Of a stretch of 64,000 nt of DNA, positions 27,601 to 35,339 are shown one piece after another. The translations under genes and the position numbers were made by a program. Within the stretch, counting starts at the first letter, position 1. Every line of letters begins with the position of its first letter. A model generated the notes under the pieces. That model had not been told where the DNA came from and did no database searches. It saw only the letters and a program-made list of their open reading frames with translations. The stretch lies in assembly GCA_946406035.1 (NCBI GenBank), contig CAMJJG010000002.1, positions 1 to 64,000 of the forward strand, read 5' to 3'. Source of the stretch: an uncultured Prevotellaceae bacterium (GTDB taxonomy: Bacteria > Bacteroidota > Bacteroidia > Bacteroidales > Muribaculaceae).

Positions 27601-28531
27601 GCTTCTTGATCCAGTTGTTCATGCCGTTCTGGAATGCCTCGCTGTCCAGGTACATGCCGAAGAGCTCTGACGCAACGCCCATGCGGTGGTTCACGTCGTT
27701 AAGGGCGGATACCTGGGTGGGCACGTTGGGATAGTCGGGCAGGGTGGTTGCCTGGCTCCAAGCGAAGTTGTTGTTGTACTGCACCTTCACGTTGTCCTTG
27801 ACGTGGGCGGTCTTGGTGGTTACCATGATCACACCGAAGGCAGCATTGGTACCGTAGATCGAGCTCGAGGCAGCATCCTTCAGGATACTGATGTTCTCGA
27901 TATCGGCGCTATTCAATTCGCTCAAGCTACCGGGCACACCATCGATGATAACCAGCGGGCCGACTTCGCCACCGCCCGACAGGGTACCGATGCCACGGAT
28001 TACTACAGAGGGATCAGCACTGATGTCACCGTTAGCGTTCAAGATGGTCAAGCCGGGGACGGTTCCCTGCAGGTTCTTGGCCACGTCGGTCTCGGACTTG
28101 GAGCCGAGCACCTTGTCCACATCCACGGTGCTCACGGCACCGGTCAGGTTGGCCTTGCGCTGCGTACCGTAGCCCACAACAACCACCTCATCAAGTTTTG
28201 CGTTATCCTCGGCCAGGACGACGCGCATGCCATTGCTGGCGTTGAGCGTCTGGGTCTTGTAACCGAGGAACGAAATCTGTAGCTTAGCCCTGGGGCTAGC
28301 CTTAAACGAGAAGTTACCGTCCACATCGGTCGATGTGCCACGGGTCGTTCCTACCTCGACAATGCTGGCGCCGATGACGGGTTCTCCCTGCTCATCGACA
28401 ACGCGGCCTGTCACAATGCCGGTGGCGGCATTGGCCGTCACCTGGGGCGCAGGTGTAGCTTGTGCCTGGTAACCAGTACCGCACAATAGAGCCATTGCGC
28501 CCAAAAGAGCTAAATGTCTTTTCATAAGCAT
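24692..28531 (-). CDS. SusC/RagA TonB-dependent importer with C-terminal coiled coil and OmpA-like domain
   Basis: The product (1279 aa) follows the same architecture as the protein at 7090. It has a signal peptide (1-25, MKRHLALLGAMALLCGTGYQAQA); a CarboxypepD_reg-like domain (about 38-110, GEPVIGASIVEVG, FLGYKTQTLN); a TonB plug (about 115-245, VVVGYGTQRK, VVIRGIGTLS, LKDAASSSIYG); and a barrel ending TYSVGVQLTF near residue 1093. The extension has a coiled coil (1112-1165, LNAQINDLRAQLADAQNAAN) and an OmpA_C-like domain (1175-1279, GYASKDG, LANGRAASV). That final domain is 84/105 identical to the one in locus 1. ATG at 28525 is an alternative start. The partner SusD follows by 33 bp. Confidence 0.95.
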   Translation of the reverse strand: MLMKRHLALLGAMALLCGTGYQAQATPAPQVTANAATGIVTGRVVDEQGEPVIGASIVEVGTTRGTSTDVDGNFSFKASPRAKLQISFLGYKTQTLNASNGMRVVLAEDNAKLDEVVVVGYGTQRKANLTGAVSTVDVDKVLGSKSETDVAKNLQGTVPGLTILNANGDISADPSVVIRGIGTLSGGGEVGPLVIIDGVPGSLSELNSADIENISILKDAASSSIYGTNAAFGVIMVTTKTAHVKDNVKVQYNNNFAWSQATTLPDYPNVPTQVSALNDVNHRMGVASELFGMYLDSEAFQNGMNNWIKKHGDIKDKYREMVYGDDYDENGYYANWDVPGIMFNNHAPSQSHTLSVTGNTGRINFYTSVGYNQKQSLMNFNPDKLRRYNVNANLSVKATDWLELGTRISYVDRTYNTPYKRGAGTYQYLWRWGSFFGPYGYFVNPEDGEKYDARTMIGGRNTGGDCYYKRHNMRLGAFGKIDFSHGLTFNADYTFIKTEGRYKGIGLPSVVYNTWGLNPQRPVDITGSTFIETDRSFQHEHVANGYFDFAKSIRDAHNFNIKLGANMDKTEYEYLYYERHGLQDLNLPELALTNEDYSYTHRHDHWGSAGFFGRINYDYKGIVLVELNGRYDGSSKFPKKDQWAFFPSASLGWRISEMPFWTPIKSAVSNAKFRASYGEIGNDRVGNYMFLETMGKVTNGVNWIGTGNSKYDYFGLPKMVSESLTWETIQTLNLGLDLAFFNGHLNVTADWFQRTNKDMLAPGRALPSVIGAGAAYENAGSMRTRGWEVQLDYHNRFGNVDFYATAIVSDYKTKITKWDSNNMINTNYSGKEYGEIWGFETDRYFDFNDFNADGTYAAGVADQTKLQSNGFVYGPGDIKFKDLDGNGVIDWGKGTPEDHGDLKRIGNFTPRYQYSLRLGAAWKGFDIDFFLQGVGKRNMWTQSAFVMPFMRGADAIYDNQTSYITEADYAAGKIDQNADFPRMWGGGAGRGTASSDILDLGKFNFYPQTKYLVNMSYLRMKNIILGYTLPQHITRKALIEKLRIYASTDNLFDIINHSNGTGLDPEINTGVGSYGNAVWGRTDPIMRTYSVGVQLTFGASGHSTIAAPVDNSALNAQINDLRAQLADAQNAANARIADLQNQLKAANNRNNQLQKDLNDCQKSKSGMIEKGQQFMNVLVHFPVNKTAVSADQQPNVERVAAYLKSHPEATCTINGYASKDGPADHNIQLANGRAASVKDMLVKKYGIDAKRINAQGQGISNMFDELSWNRVSICEIIVK

Positions 28532-28628
28532 GTTGTAGTTAATTATTGTGTTTATAAAAAATTGTTTTAAGTCTTTATATAAGTACCAAACTTTAGACTA
28601 ATTGCCACTTCTTTTTTTATTTAAGGTG

Positions 28629-28660
28629 CAAAATTGAGCAAATTTTTTGAATTTTACAAA
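28629..28660 (-). promoter_or_regulatory. Candidate promoter of SusCD locus 2
   Basis: On the minus strand TTTG (28657-28660) is followed after 20 bp by CAATTTTG (28629-28636), one base from TAnnTTTG. The leader would be about 90 nt. No exact -7 match occurs in this spacer. Confidence 0.45.
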
Positions 28661-28750
28661 AATCTAACAAAAAATCATCGCTTGATGGACAAAATTGGTT
28701 AAAAAAAACGAAAAAATGTACCAAAAACAAAAACATCAACTCGCTCCACA

Positions 28751-30706
28751 CTATGGCTTTGGGAGCAGCCGGTTTTCATTCATGCGCGACATGTATTGCT
28801 GTATCATGGCCTTGAGGAACAGTTCCATTTCTTGCTGTTCGGGCAGTTGGTTGACCAGGTTGTGTTTGAGCAATTTATCGCTCTTGTAGCGATAGACGGC
28901 GGTCGTCTTCTGGCCGTCAAACTGTATCATCAGGTCGCCCCGAACGAGTTGATAAACGCCAGCGTTGTAGCTAAATGCCCACGTGGGTCGATTGTTCGTG
29001 TCGAGCAAGTCGTTGCCAAAGGCTAGATAGGGCTTGCCGTAGCCCAGCAGGTGCAGCAGCGTGGGTGTGATGTCGGTCTGTTGGGCAATGGTCTCCTTGT
29101 CAATCGACGGCGAGAGCTGGCCGTCGGGGGTGTAAAAGATGATGGGGATGCTATATAGCCCCAGGTCGGTCTTATACACAGCGTGGCTGTTCTGGTTGGT
29201 ATGGTCGGCCACAAGGACAAAAATCGTGTTCCGGAACCAGGGCTCGCGGCTGGCACGCTCAAAGAAGCGCCGCAGCGCCAGGTCGGTGTAGCGCACACAC
29301 TTGTGGATGGGCTGTCCGCCCTCGTCCTTGAGCGAGTCACGGTACTGCTCGGGCACGTCATAGGGGTGATGGGACGAGGCAGTGAACACTGTGGCCAGGA
29401 AGGGTTGCTCCATCTGCTCGATATTGTCGAGCGTGAACTGCAGGAACGGCTCGTCCCAGATGGCCCACTTGCCGTCAAAGTCATCCATCCCGCCATACTT
29501 GGGCGACTGGCAGTACTCGTCCAGGCCATAGTAGCGCTGGTAGCCGATGCTGTGGGCATAGGCGCTGAAACCCATCGAGATGTTGTGACCCCCGTGGAAG
29601 AAGGCGCTGCTGTAGCCCTCACGGCCCAGTATCGACGAGATGCCGTCCACGTCGTTGAGCGACGCTGGGGTGAGAAAGAACGGCTCGACCATCATGGGCA
29701 GGCCCGACAGGATAGACGGCATGGCATCCATGCTGATGCGCCCGTTGGCATAGCTGTACTTGAACGTGAACGACCGGGTCAGCAGGGTGTCGATAAAGGG
29801 CATGAATCCCTTGTAGTGGCCGCCGTCCAGGTCGGCATTGAACGAGCCGATGTATTCCTTGCCCATGCTCTCGACAATCAGGATGATGACGTTCTTGCCC
29901 TTGCGGCCCCCGTCGGTCAAGGGATGCTGATGCACCGGGCTGTAGATAGCCTCCAGCTGCTCGGGCGGCACATAGGCGGGCGTGACAAAGGGTTTCTTGC
30001 CGATGCTGCGTATCATCGAGAAGGGCGTGTTCAGCACCACCGACGACTCGACAGGGCGGTTAACAAACTGGTTGGCGTTGCTGATGGTCATGGGACGAGT
30101 GCCGGCAGTGACACTGCCACGCATGCCCACAATGGCCAGTGGTATCATTACCAGCAGGGCAATACACTGTGAGATATAGTACTGGAAACCAAATCGATAC
30201 ACATCAAGCCGTGGACGCATGTAGCATCGCCACAGGATGAGCGCCAGCGCGATGAACAGCACCACGAGATACCAGTGGCGCAGGAATTCGGTCATGATGA
30301 TAGAGGTGATGTTGCCCTCGTTGGCAAACTCGGTAAACACCGACACCGTCGAGCGCCTGCCCGTGTACTGGAAATAGACGGCATCCATCAGGTTGCTGCC
30401 GATAGCCACGGCATTGGTGATGACAAACAACCACTTGAGGCCACGATGGAACCCTGTACGCTCCTTGAGGTGTAGCGGCAGCAGCATGAGCACCAGGTAC
30501 AGGCTGTTGACATATAGCAGCGCCGACGTGTCAAACACCAGCGCGCCGCGCAGCATGCTCCAGAACAGCGGCCATGACATGTAGGGGGCAAACGTGGACC
30601 AGTTCTCGACAAAGAATCCCACACGCGACAACATCCACACTAGGTAGGCTACTGCCATATTCAGTGCGGCAGCACCGATATTGCTATGAATCAACCTCTT
30701 CCACAT
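28751..30706 (-). CDS. LTA synthase-family sulfatase-fold membrane phosphotransferase
   Basis: A 651-aa inner membrane enzyme. It has five hydrophobic segments in the first 200 residues, then a periplasmic alkaline-phosphatase/sulfatase-fold domain. The metal-site start is NVIILIVESMGKEYIGSF near residue 276. The expected nucleophile loop is YANGRISMDAMPSILSGLP near residue 320. The later metal ligands are FVLVADHTNQN near residue 500 and the HHPYD region. Relatives transfer phosphoglycerol or phosphoethanolamine to envelope glycans or lipids; which one is unknown here. It lies downstream of the GH3 gene with a 161-bp spacer. Confidence 0.88.
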   Translation of the reverse strand: MWKRLIHSNIGAAALNMAVAYLVWMLSRVGFFVENWSTFAPYMSWPLFWSMLRGALVFDTSALLYVNSLYLVLMLLPLHLKERTGFHRGLKWLFVITNAVAIGSNLMDAVYFQYTGRRSTVSVFTEFANEGNITSIIMTEFLRHWYLVVLFIALALILWRCYMRPRLDVYRFGFQYYISQCIALLVMIPLAIVGMRGSVTAGTRPMTISNANQFVNRPVESSVVLNTPFSMIRSIGKKPFVTPAYVPPEQLEAIYSPVHQHPLTDGGRKGKNVIILIVESMGKEYIGSFNADLDGGHYKGFMPFIDTLLTRSFTFKYSYANGRISMDAMPSILSGLPMMVEPFFLTPASLNDVDGISSILGREGYSSAFFHGGHNISMGFSAYAHSIGYQRYYGLDEYCQSPKYGGMDDFDGKWAIWDEPFLQFTLDNIEQMEQPFLATVFTASSHHPYDVPEQYRDSLKDEGGQPIHKCVRYTDLALRRFFERASREPWFRNTIFVLVADHTNQNSHAVYKTDLGLYSIPIIFYTPDGQLSPSIDKETIAQQTDITPTLLHLLGYGKPYLAFGNDLLDTNNRPTWAFSYNAGVYQLVRGDLMIQFDGQKTTAVYRYKSDKLLKHNLVNQLPEQQEMELFLKAMIQQYMSRMNENRLLPKP

Positions 30707-30721
30707 AACGGTTCTCTATCA

Positions 30722-30813
30722 AATCCAGTCAACCCACACTATTTTCCAATAAATAATGCCTGCCACTATTATCTTGCAAGAAGATGTGCATTCGATGGAT
30801 AGTGTTCTGGATT
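30722..30813. repeat. Long-range inverted repeat in the GH3/LTA-synthase spacer
   Basis: AATCCAG (30722-30728) and ACACTAT (30736-30742) pair in order with ATAGTGT (30799-30805) and CTGGATT (30807-30813), leaving a 56-nt loop. It could be a transcript-end structure for GH3 or a leader structure for the downstream gene. No T-run is seen. Confidence 0.35.
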
Positions 30814-30867
30814 GACTTTTATCATTTCTTCTGTTTCGGCTCTGTTTTTATTGACTGTTAATGATGA

Positions 30868-32385
30868 TTATTGATCGATCATGGCAAGCATCTGCTCGAT
30901 CAGGTCACGGTTGTTGCTCAGGCGTGGCACCTTGCGCTGGCCGCCCAGCTTGCCCGTCGAGGCCAGCCAGCGGTCAAACAGGCCTGACGGAGCGATAACC
31001 AGCGACGGCTGTGCCAGGAAGATGTCGCCCGTGCGCTTGGCGTCATAGTCGCTATTGCTCTCGCGCAGGTGCTGGTCGAGTAACCGCATGAAGCGATCAA
31101 CGTCGGCTGGCTCGCCATCAAACTCGATCAGCCACTGGTGGTGGCCACGATCCCCTCCGTGGGCATAGACCGGTGCTGCGGTGTAGTTGAGCACCTTGTC
31201 GCCTGTCTCTTGTTCGGCCCGTGCGATGGCATGGTCGGCATTATGGACCATCAGTTCCTCGCCAAAGGCGTTGATGAAACTGCGCGTGCGTCCGGCTATC
31301 TTGATTTTCACGGGGTTGACTTGCTCGATGGTCACCGTGTCGCCCAGGCGGTAGCGCCACAGGCCATTGGCAGCGGTGATGACGAGCTCATAGGTGCGAC
31401 CCTTCTCGATTTCCCAGAGCGGGTAAACCTCGGGTGTCTCGCTGTCACTCTCCTCGATGGGAATGAATTCATAAAACACTCCCACGTCGAGCAGCAACAG
31501 CATGGCCTCGCTGCCCCAGTCGCTCTGGACGGCAAAGAAACCCTCGCTGGCATTATAGGTTTCCAGGAAATGCATCCGGCTCATGTCGCATATTTCCTCA
31601 TACTGCTGGCGATAGGGACCAAAGGCTATGCCACCGTGAAAGAACACTTCCAGATTGGGCCACACCTCGTGGATGCTGTCTTTGCCCGATTTCTTGAGAA
31701 CTTCTTTCAGGACAGTCAAGAACCACGACGGAACGCCGCTCAGGTTGGTCACGTTGGCATGCAGGCTGGCATCGACCAGACACGGCAGTTTCTTGGTCCA
31801 GTCTTCCATGAGTGCCACGCGCTTTGACGGGATGCGCATCAGGTTAGCCAGCGGATTCATGTTATCGATCAGGTTGGCGCTCAAGTCCCCCACCCTAACG
31901 CCGCTTTTCAGCTTCAGGTTGTTGGCAAAACTACCGCCCAGGATAAACGCTTTCCCCGAGAATATGCGACTCTCGGGATTCAGGTTCAAGTAGTGGGACA
32001 CCACATCGCTGGCACCCAGGTAGTGGTTCCACTGGAACGATTCTCGCGTGATGGGAATGTACTTGCTGCGGCCATCGCTCGTGCCCGACGATTGGGCAAA
32101 ATGATAACATCCTCCTGGCCACAACTCATCCTTGGAGCCATTGACCATTCGCATGATTTGAGGACGCAGGTCCTCATAGCGATACAGCGGGAGCGTCGAG
32201 GCAAATTGCCTGTAGGTGCGCAGCGACGAGAAGTCATACTTGCGGCCGATGCGCGTCAACGCGGCCTTCTCGATCAGGCGAACCAGCTCGCCCTGCTGCA
32301 CGGCATCGGCATGGTCGATATAGCGCGCGTGCTGCTGCAGGCGCCCCAGGAAACGGTTTCGGACTAATGGCGTGAAATCAATCAT
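30868..32385 (-). CDS. GH3 auxin-responsive-promoter family acyl-adenylate enzyme
   Basis: A 505-aa member of the GH3 branch of the adenylate-forming (ANL) superfamily. In plants GH3 joins amino acids to acyl acids; the bacterial substrate is unknown. The three nucleotide-binding motifs are visible: SSGTSDGRSKYIPIT near residue 103, YNASEGFFAVQ near residue 292, and LWRYRLGDTV near residue 350. Its length fits the bacterial family. The track uses a TTG start that overlaps the -7 box; I use ATG at 32385. That places only 6 nt between the -7 box and the start codon, suggesting a leaderless message. Confidence 0.9.
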   Translation of the reverse strand: MIDFTPLVRNRFLGRLQQHARYIDHADAVQQGELVRLIEKAALTRIGRKYDFSSLRTYRQFASTLPLYRYEDLRPQIMRMVNGSKDELWPGGCYHFAQSSGTSDGRSKYIPITRESFQWNHYLGASDVVSHYLNLNPESRIFSGKAFILGGSFANNLKLKSGVRVGDLSANLIDNMNPLANLMRIPSKRVALMEDWTKKLPCLVDASLHANVTNLSGVPSWFLTVLKEVLKKSGKDSIHEVWPNLEVFFHGGIAFGPYRQQYEEICDMSRMHFLETYNASEGFFAVQSDWGSEAMLLLLDVGVFYEFIPIEESDSETPEVYPLWEIEKGRTYELVITAANGLWRYRLGDTVTIEQVNPVKIKIAGRTRSFINAFGEELMVHNADHAIARAEQETGDKVLNYTAAPVYAHGGDRGHHQWLIEFDGEPADVDRFMRLLDQHLRESNSDYDAKRTGDIFLAQPSLVIAPSGLFDRWLASTGKLGGQRKVPRLSNNRDLIEQMLAMIDQ

Positions 32386-32391
32386 AATGCG

Positions 32392-32399
32392 CAAAATTA
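32392..32399 (-). promoter_or_regulatory. -7 box immediately before the GH3 start
   Basis: TAATTTTG on the minus strand ends 6 nt before the ATG, so initiation at the usual distance would put the transcript start at or next to the start codon. Confidence 0.5.
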
Positions 32400-32623
32400 C
32401 TAATAAACCCTGAATCAGGCGGCGCTATAATCAAAAAAATCGGTCTCGTGGACACAAGCAACCAGCATTCCTGTATTTTATACAAATCCTCCTTGTTCGT
32501 CGAGACAATCGCCTGTTTTGTTCCCTTTTTTCTCGATAGCGGGCCTAATGATACCGCTAGTGGCATGAATTATGCAGATTGAAGGGTAATTTGTCGATTA
32601 TTTATGAAAATTTGTCTAAATTA

Positions 32624-32655
32624 TTTGCAGCAAATTCTCAAATAATCTAATTTTG
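32624..32655 (+). promoter_or_regulatory. Promoter of the 32697 gene
   Basis: TTTG and TAATTTTG are spaced by 20 bp, about 40 bp before the ATG. Confidence 0.6.
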
Positions 32656-32696
32656 AGGCAACAAACATTTACAAACGGTTTAAAGACATACGCACT

Positions 32697-33320
32697 ATGA
32701 AACGCTTTATTCTAATAATGGTGGCAGTGCTGACCCTCGGGACGGCAGCCCAGGCGATGAGTTACAAGTCGGCACGCGATCAGGCGTTCTTCCTGACCGA
32801 CAAGATGGCCTATGAGCTGGCACTGAGCGATGACCAGTATAATGCCGTGTTTGAGATCAACATGGACTACATCATGTGTATTGACGTGTATGACGACATC
32901 TTCGGCACCTTCTGGACCCGTCGCAACAACGAGTTGAGGTATGTGCTCTCGCCCGCTCAATACAACATGTACATCACGATGGAGTATTTCTATCGTCCCA
33001 TTTCGTGGCAGGACAAGAAATTTGTCTTCACCATCTACAACCGCTATCCCAAGGACCGCTTCTATCGTGCCGCTCCTCCCGGATACCAGGTTTATAAGGG
33101 ATCTAACCGCTACTTTGACCACAGCGCCTACAGCGGCCGCACCTTTGGCGCCCCCTCGAGTAAATCTCAGCCCAAGCCCAGTGGCGCCGCCATGCAGCCT
33201 GGCATGAACGGCACGTCCAAGAGCCAGCCCGGCGGCAGCAAGAGCCAGCCCGGCATGATGACCAAGAAACAGGCCGTCAACCAGGGCAAGCAGTTGATGA
33301 ACAGGCCTCCTCGCCGTTGA
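32697..33320 (+). CDS. Exported protein with low-complexity Ser/Gln/Pro/Gly tail, function unknown
   Basis: A 207-aa protein with a signal peptide (1-20, ending AAQAM). Its body (about 22-125) contains ARDQAFFLTDKMAYELALSD and QYNAVFEINMDYI, then aromatic-rich stretches (MEYFYRPISWQDKKFVF). I recognise this as a type of conserved exported protein in Bacteroidales without known function. The C-terminal 75 residues repeat SKSQP/GGSKSQPG-like units and are probably disordered. It has its own promoter and terminator, so it is monocistronic. Confidence 0.7.
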   Translation: MKRFILIMVAVLTLGTAAQAMSYKSARDQAFFLTDKMAYELALSDDQYNAVFEINMDYIMCIDVYDDIFGTFWTRRNNELRYVLSPAQYNMYITMEYFYRPISWQDKKFVFTIYNRYPKDRFYRAAPPGYQVYKGSNRYFDHSAYSGRTFGAPSSKSQPKPSGAAMQPGMNGTSKSQPGGSKSQPGMMTKKQAVNQGKQLMNRPPRR

Positions 33321-33346
33321 TAGGCGTGGGTGGTGACAGCTAATGG

Positions 33347-33385
33347 TTCAGGAGAGGATTCCAGCGCTTGGAGTTCTCTCCTGAA
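33347..33385. terminator. Terminator between convergent genes
   Basis: TTCAGGAGAG (33347-33356) pairs with CTCTCCTGAA (33376-33385), with an inner CCA/TGG pairing. It lies between the 32697 gene and the minus-strand lipoprotein gene. Confidence 0.75.
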
Positions 33386-33401
33386 TCGTTATTATCAACC
33401 C

Positions 33402-34013
33402 TTATTTCTTGAGCTCAAAGCCCACCATCACGTCGTCATAGTGGTCCATCAAGAAGGAGAGGGCCTTGATCGCCGAGCTGTCGCTCACCTTGCTGGCCAG
33501 TGACACCAGCTTCAACAGCTTGTCGGCGTCAAAGGTGATGTGCACCTTCTTCTTGCCGTCGCGCTTGAGGCGAGCGGTAAGCGGGATACCGTGCCATTTC
33601 ATCGTGATCTTCTCTTGGCTGGGATTGTAGTTATAGCTCCCCTTCAGGCTCGCTCCCAGCAGTTCGATGGCACATGTGCCGTCCTCGTTAAAGGTGAACT
33701 GCGGGCGGGCCTTGTTCAGCCCTATCTTGTTATAGGCATTCTTGAGCTTCTTCTTGAGCTTGCTCTTGGCTATGGGTTTGCCCAGGCTGTAAAGCACATC
33801 CTTGCCGCTCACGTCAACACTGGGACCATGATAGGTCCACACGCCCTTGATCATCGAGTTGATCTGGCGCGTCTCGCGGGCGATATCGGCTTCGGTGATG
33901 GTAAATACCTCATCGGGGTGCAACCCCTGGTTAGTGGACGTGTTCCTGTTTGCGGCGCAGGACGACAGCAGCAACAGCGTACACAGAATGGCTAGAATTG
34001 GTCTCATAATCAT
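33402..34013 (-). CDS. DUF4923-like lipoprotein
   Basis: A 203-aa lipoprotein (lipobox LLSSC) resembling the Bacteroidales DUF4923 family of lipocalin-like proteins. The features are a helical stretch (ADIARETRQINSMIKGVWTYHGPSV), a basic amphipathic segment (KSKLKKKLKNAYNKIGL), and beta-rich repeats such as PQFTFNEDGTCAIELLG and GSYNYNPSQEKITMKW. The function is unknown. Two starts are possible (34013 or 34007). A -7 box, TAACTTTG, lies at 34025-34032. Confidence 0.7.
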   Translation of the reverse strand: MIMRPILAILCTLLLLSSCAANRNTSTNQGLHPDEVFTITEADIARETRQINSMIKGVWTYHGPSVDVSGKDVLYSLGKPIAKSKLKKKLKNAYNKIGLNKARPQFTFNEDGTCAIELLGASLKGSYNYNPSQEKITMKWHGIPLTARLKRDGKKKVHITFDADKLLKLVSLASKVSDSSAIKALSFLMDHYDDVMVGFELKK

Positions 34014-34024
34014 CTTTTTTTCAG

Positions 34025-34032
34025 CAAAGTTA
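34025..34032 (-). promoter_or_regulatory. -7 box of the DUF4923-like gene
   Basis: TAACTTTG on the minus strand, 11 bp before the ATG at 34013 and 17 bp before the ATG at 34007. Confidence 0.4.
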
Positions 34033-34085
34033 GCTCAAATTGAGAAAAATGAAGGGTAAAAACACATAGAAAAGAAAAAAAATTG

Positions 34086-34093
34086 TAATTTTG
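34086..34093 (+). promoter_or_regulatory. -7 box of the 34159 glycosyltransferase gene
   Basis: TAATTTTG lies 65 bp before the start. No clear -33 element is seen. Confidence 0.45.
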
Positions 34094-34158
34094 CATGTTT
34101 GATTGACCGCAATCAGTGACAAGAGATTAAAACCAACAACAAATTATAGTAATACATT

Positions 34159-35301
34159 ATGGTAGTAGGTTACGGTGGACGTAAAGTCATCATGGATAAT
34201 AATGATACTTCCTATTATGGTCGTATCCTTATCAAGGCCCTTGCTACATATTATCCCGACAACTATTATATCCTGTATTCTCCCAAGCGAGAGAGCAACA
34301 AGCGCTTGACGTCGTTGTATAACGAGGATAGCGTGCGCGTGAAGTTCCCGCGCTCCTATGTCCACAACAAGCACCTGTGGTACACGCGTACCGGTATTGT
34401 CAAGTCGGCCAAGGCACATGGTGTGAACACCTTCCATGGCATTGACGATGGCATCCCCTCGGGATTTGAGGGCAGCAACTTCCCCACGGTCTTCACCATG
34501 ACCGACCCCCTGTATTACAGCGCCGGCAACTGGGTGAAACGCATGTTCATGCAGCGCCGTGCCCGCAAGGCATGCCGGATCGCCAAGCGCGTCATTGCCC
34601 TCAACGAGGTGGACAGGCAGCTCATTATCGATCACTATCATGTCAACCCCGACAATGTTGAAGTGGTGCACCCCTGTTTCTTTGCTGGCTGTGATGAATC
34701 GGTGCCTGATAACATGCACGAGATTTTGCGTGAAAAGTACCACCTGCCCGAGAAATTCATCCTCTACAAGGGCAGGATGGAGAAAGACGATAATATCAAG
34801 GAGGCCATGCAGCTGCTCCACGAGTTGCGCAACCGCAAGATATCGATTGTCCTGCTCGGTTACCGCACCGACTTCTTTGATAACATCATCAAGAACGATG
34901 CCCATGACCTGCACATCTTCCACCGCTTCAAGCAGCTGGATAAGGTGCATCATGCCGACCTCACCGCCGTCTGCAAGATGGCCCAGGCCGTGATTATACC
35001 CAACACCGACCGCATGCGTGATAACTACAAGATCATCAATGCGCAGCGCAGTGGTGCTCTCGTCATCTGCAAGGATTCGGCCAAGGCCCGTGAGTATGGC
35101 GGCGATGGTGTTATCTACTACGACTCCTTTGCCGACGGTGCCGAGAAATTAAGCGATGTTCTGGAGGACGAGAATAAGCGCGCTGCCATGATCAAGGCTG
35201 CTCGTGCCAATACCGAGAGGTTCACCAGCAAGATGCTTGCCGACGAGATGATTCACATCTATCGCTCGGTACTGATGCACCGACGTCTCTTTATCGAGTA
35301 A
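34159..35301 (+). CDS. Glycosyltransferase, GT-B fold (GT4-like)
   Basis: A 380-aa cytoplasmic enzyme expected to move a sugar from a nucleotide donor to an envelope acceptor. There is no signal or membrane segment. The linker region CRIAKRVIALNEVDRQLIIDHY and VEVVHPCFF, followed by EKFILYKGRMEKDDNIKEAMQLL, are typical GT4 elements at the start of the second Rossmann domain. The donor-site motif near residue 290 is divergent (AVIIPNTDRMRDNYKIINAQRSGAL) and lacks a clear EX7E. It is not in a polysaccharide cluster. It converges on nadK with a 38-bp spacer. Confidence 0.85.
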   Translation: MVVGYGGRKVIMDNNDTSYYGRILIKALATYYPDNYYILYSPKRESNKRLTSLYNEDSVRVKFPRSYVHNKHLWYTRTGIVKSAKAHGVNTFHGIDDGIPSGFEGSNFPTVFTMTDPLYYSAGNWVKRMFMQRRARKACRIAKRVIALNEVDRQLIIDHYHVNPDNVEVVHPCFFAGCDESVPDNMHEILREKYHLPEKFILYKGRMEKDDNIKEAMQLLHELRNRKISIVLLGYRTDFFDNIIKNDAHDLHIFHRFKQLDKVHHADLTAVCKMAQAVIIPNTDRMRDNYKIINAQRSGALVICKDSAKAREYGGDGVIYYDSFADGAEKLSDVLEDENKRAAMIKAARANTERFTSKMLADEMIHIYRSVLMHRRLFIE

Positions 35302-35339
35302 TAAGAGAGAAACTAACCGTACTTTTTAGTCCCACTTTT

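Larger units (their letters stand above)
32386..32696. other. 311-bp divergent spacer with promoters for both flanking genes
   Basis: TAATTTTG at 32392-32399 (minus) serves GH3. TTTG (32624-32627) plus TAATTTTG (32648-32655), 20 bp apart, serves the plus-strand gene at 32697. I see nothing else recognisable in between; the 62-aa minus ORF at 32378-32566 overlaps the GH3 promoter and has no family features. Confidence 0.5.

Noticed and set aside
24857-27670. 457-aa and 456-aa plus-strand ORFs opposite susC of locus 2
   Set aside because: They are antisense to a SusC with a signal peptide, plug and barrel; no domain features on the plus strand.
32378-32566. 62-aa minus ORF upstream of GH3
   Set aside because: It overlaps the GH3 promoter and start, has no signal or domain, and looks like chance.
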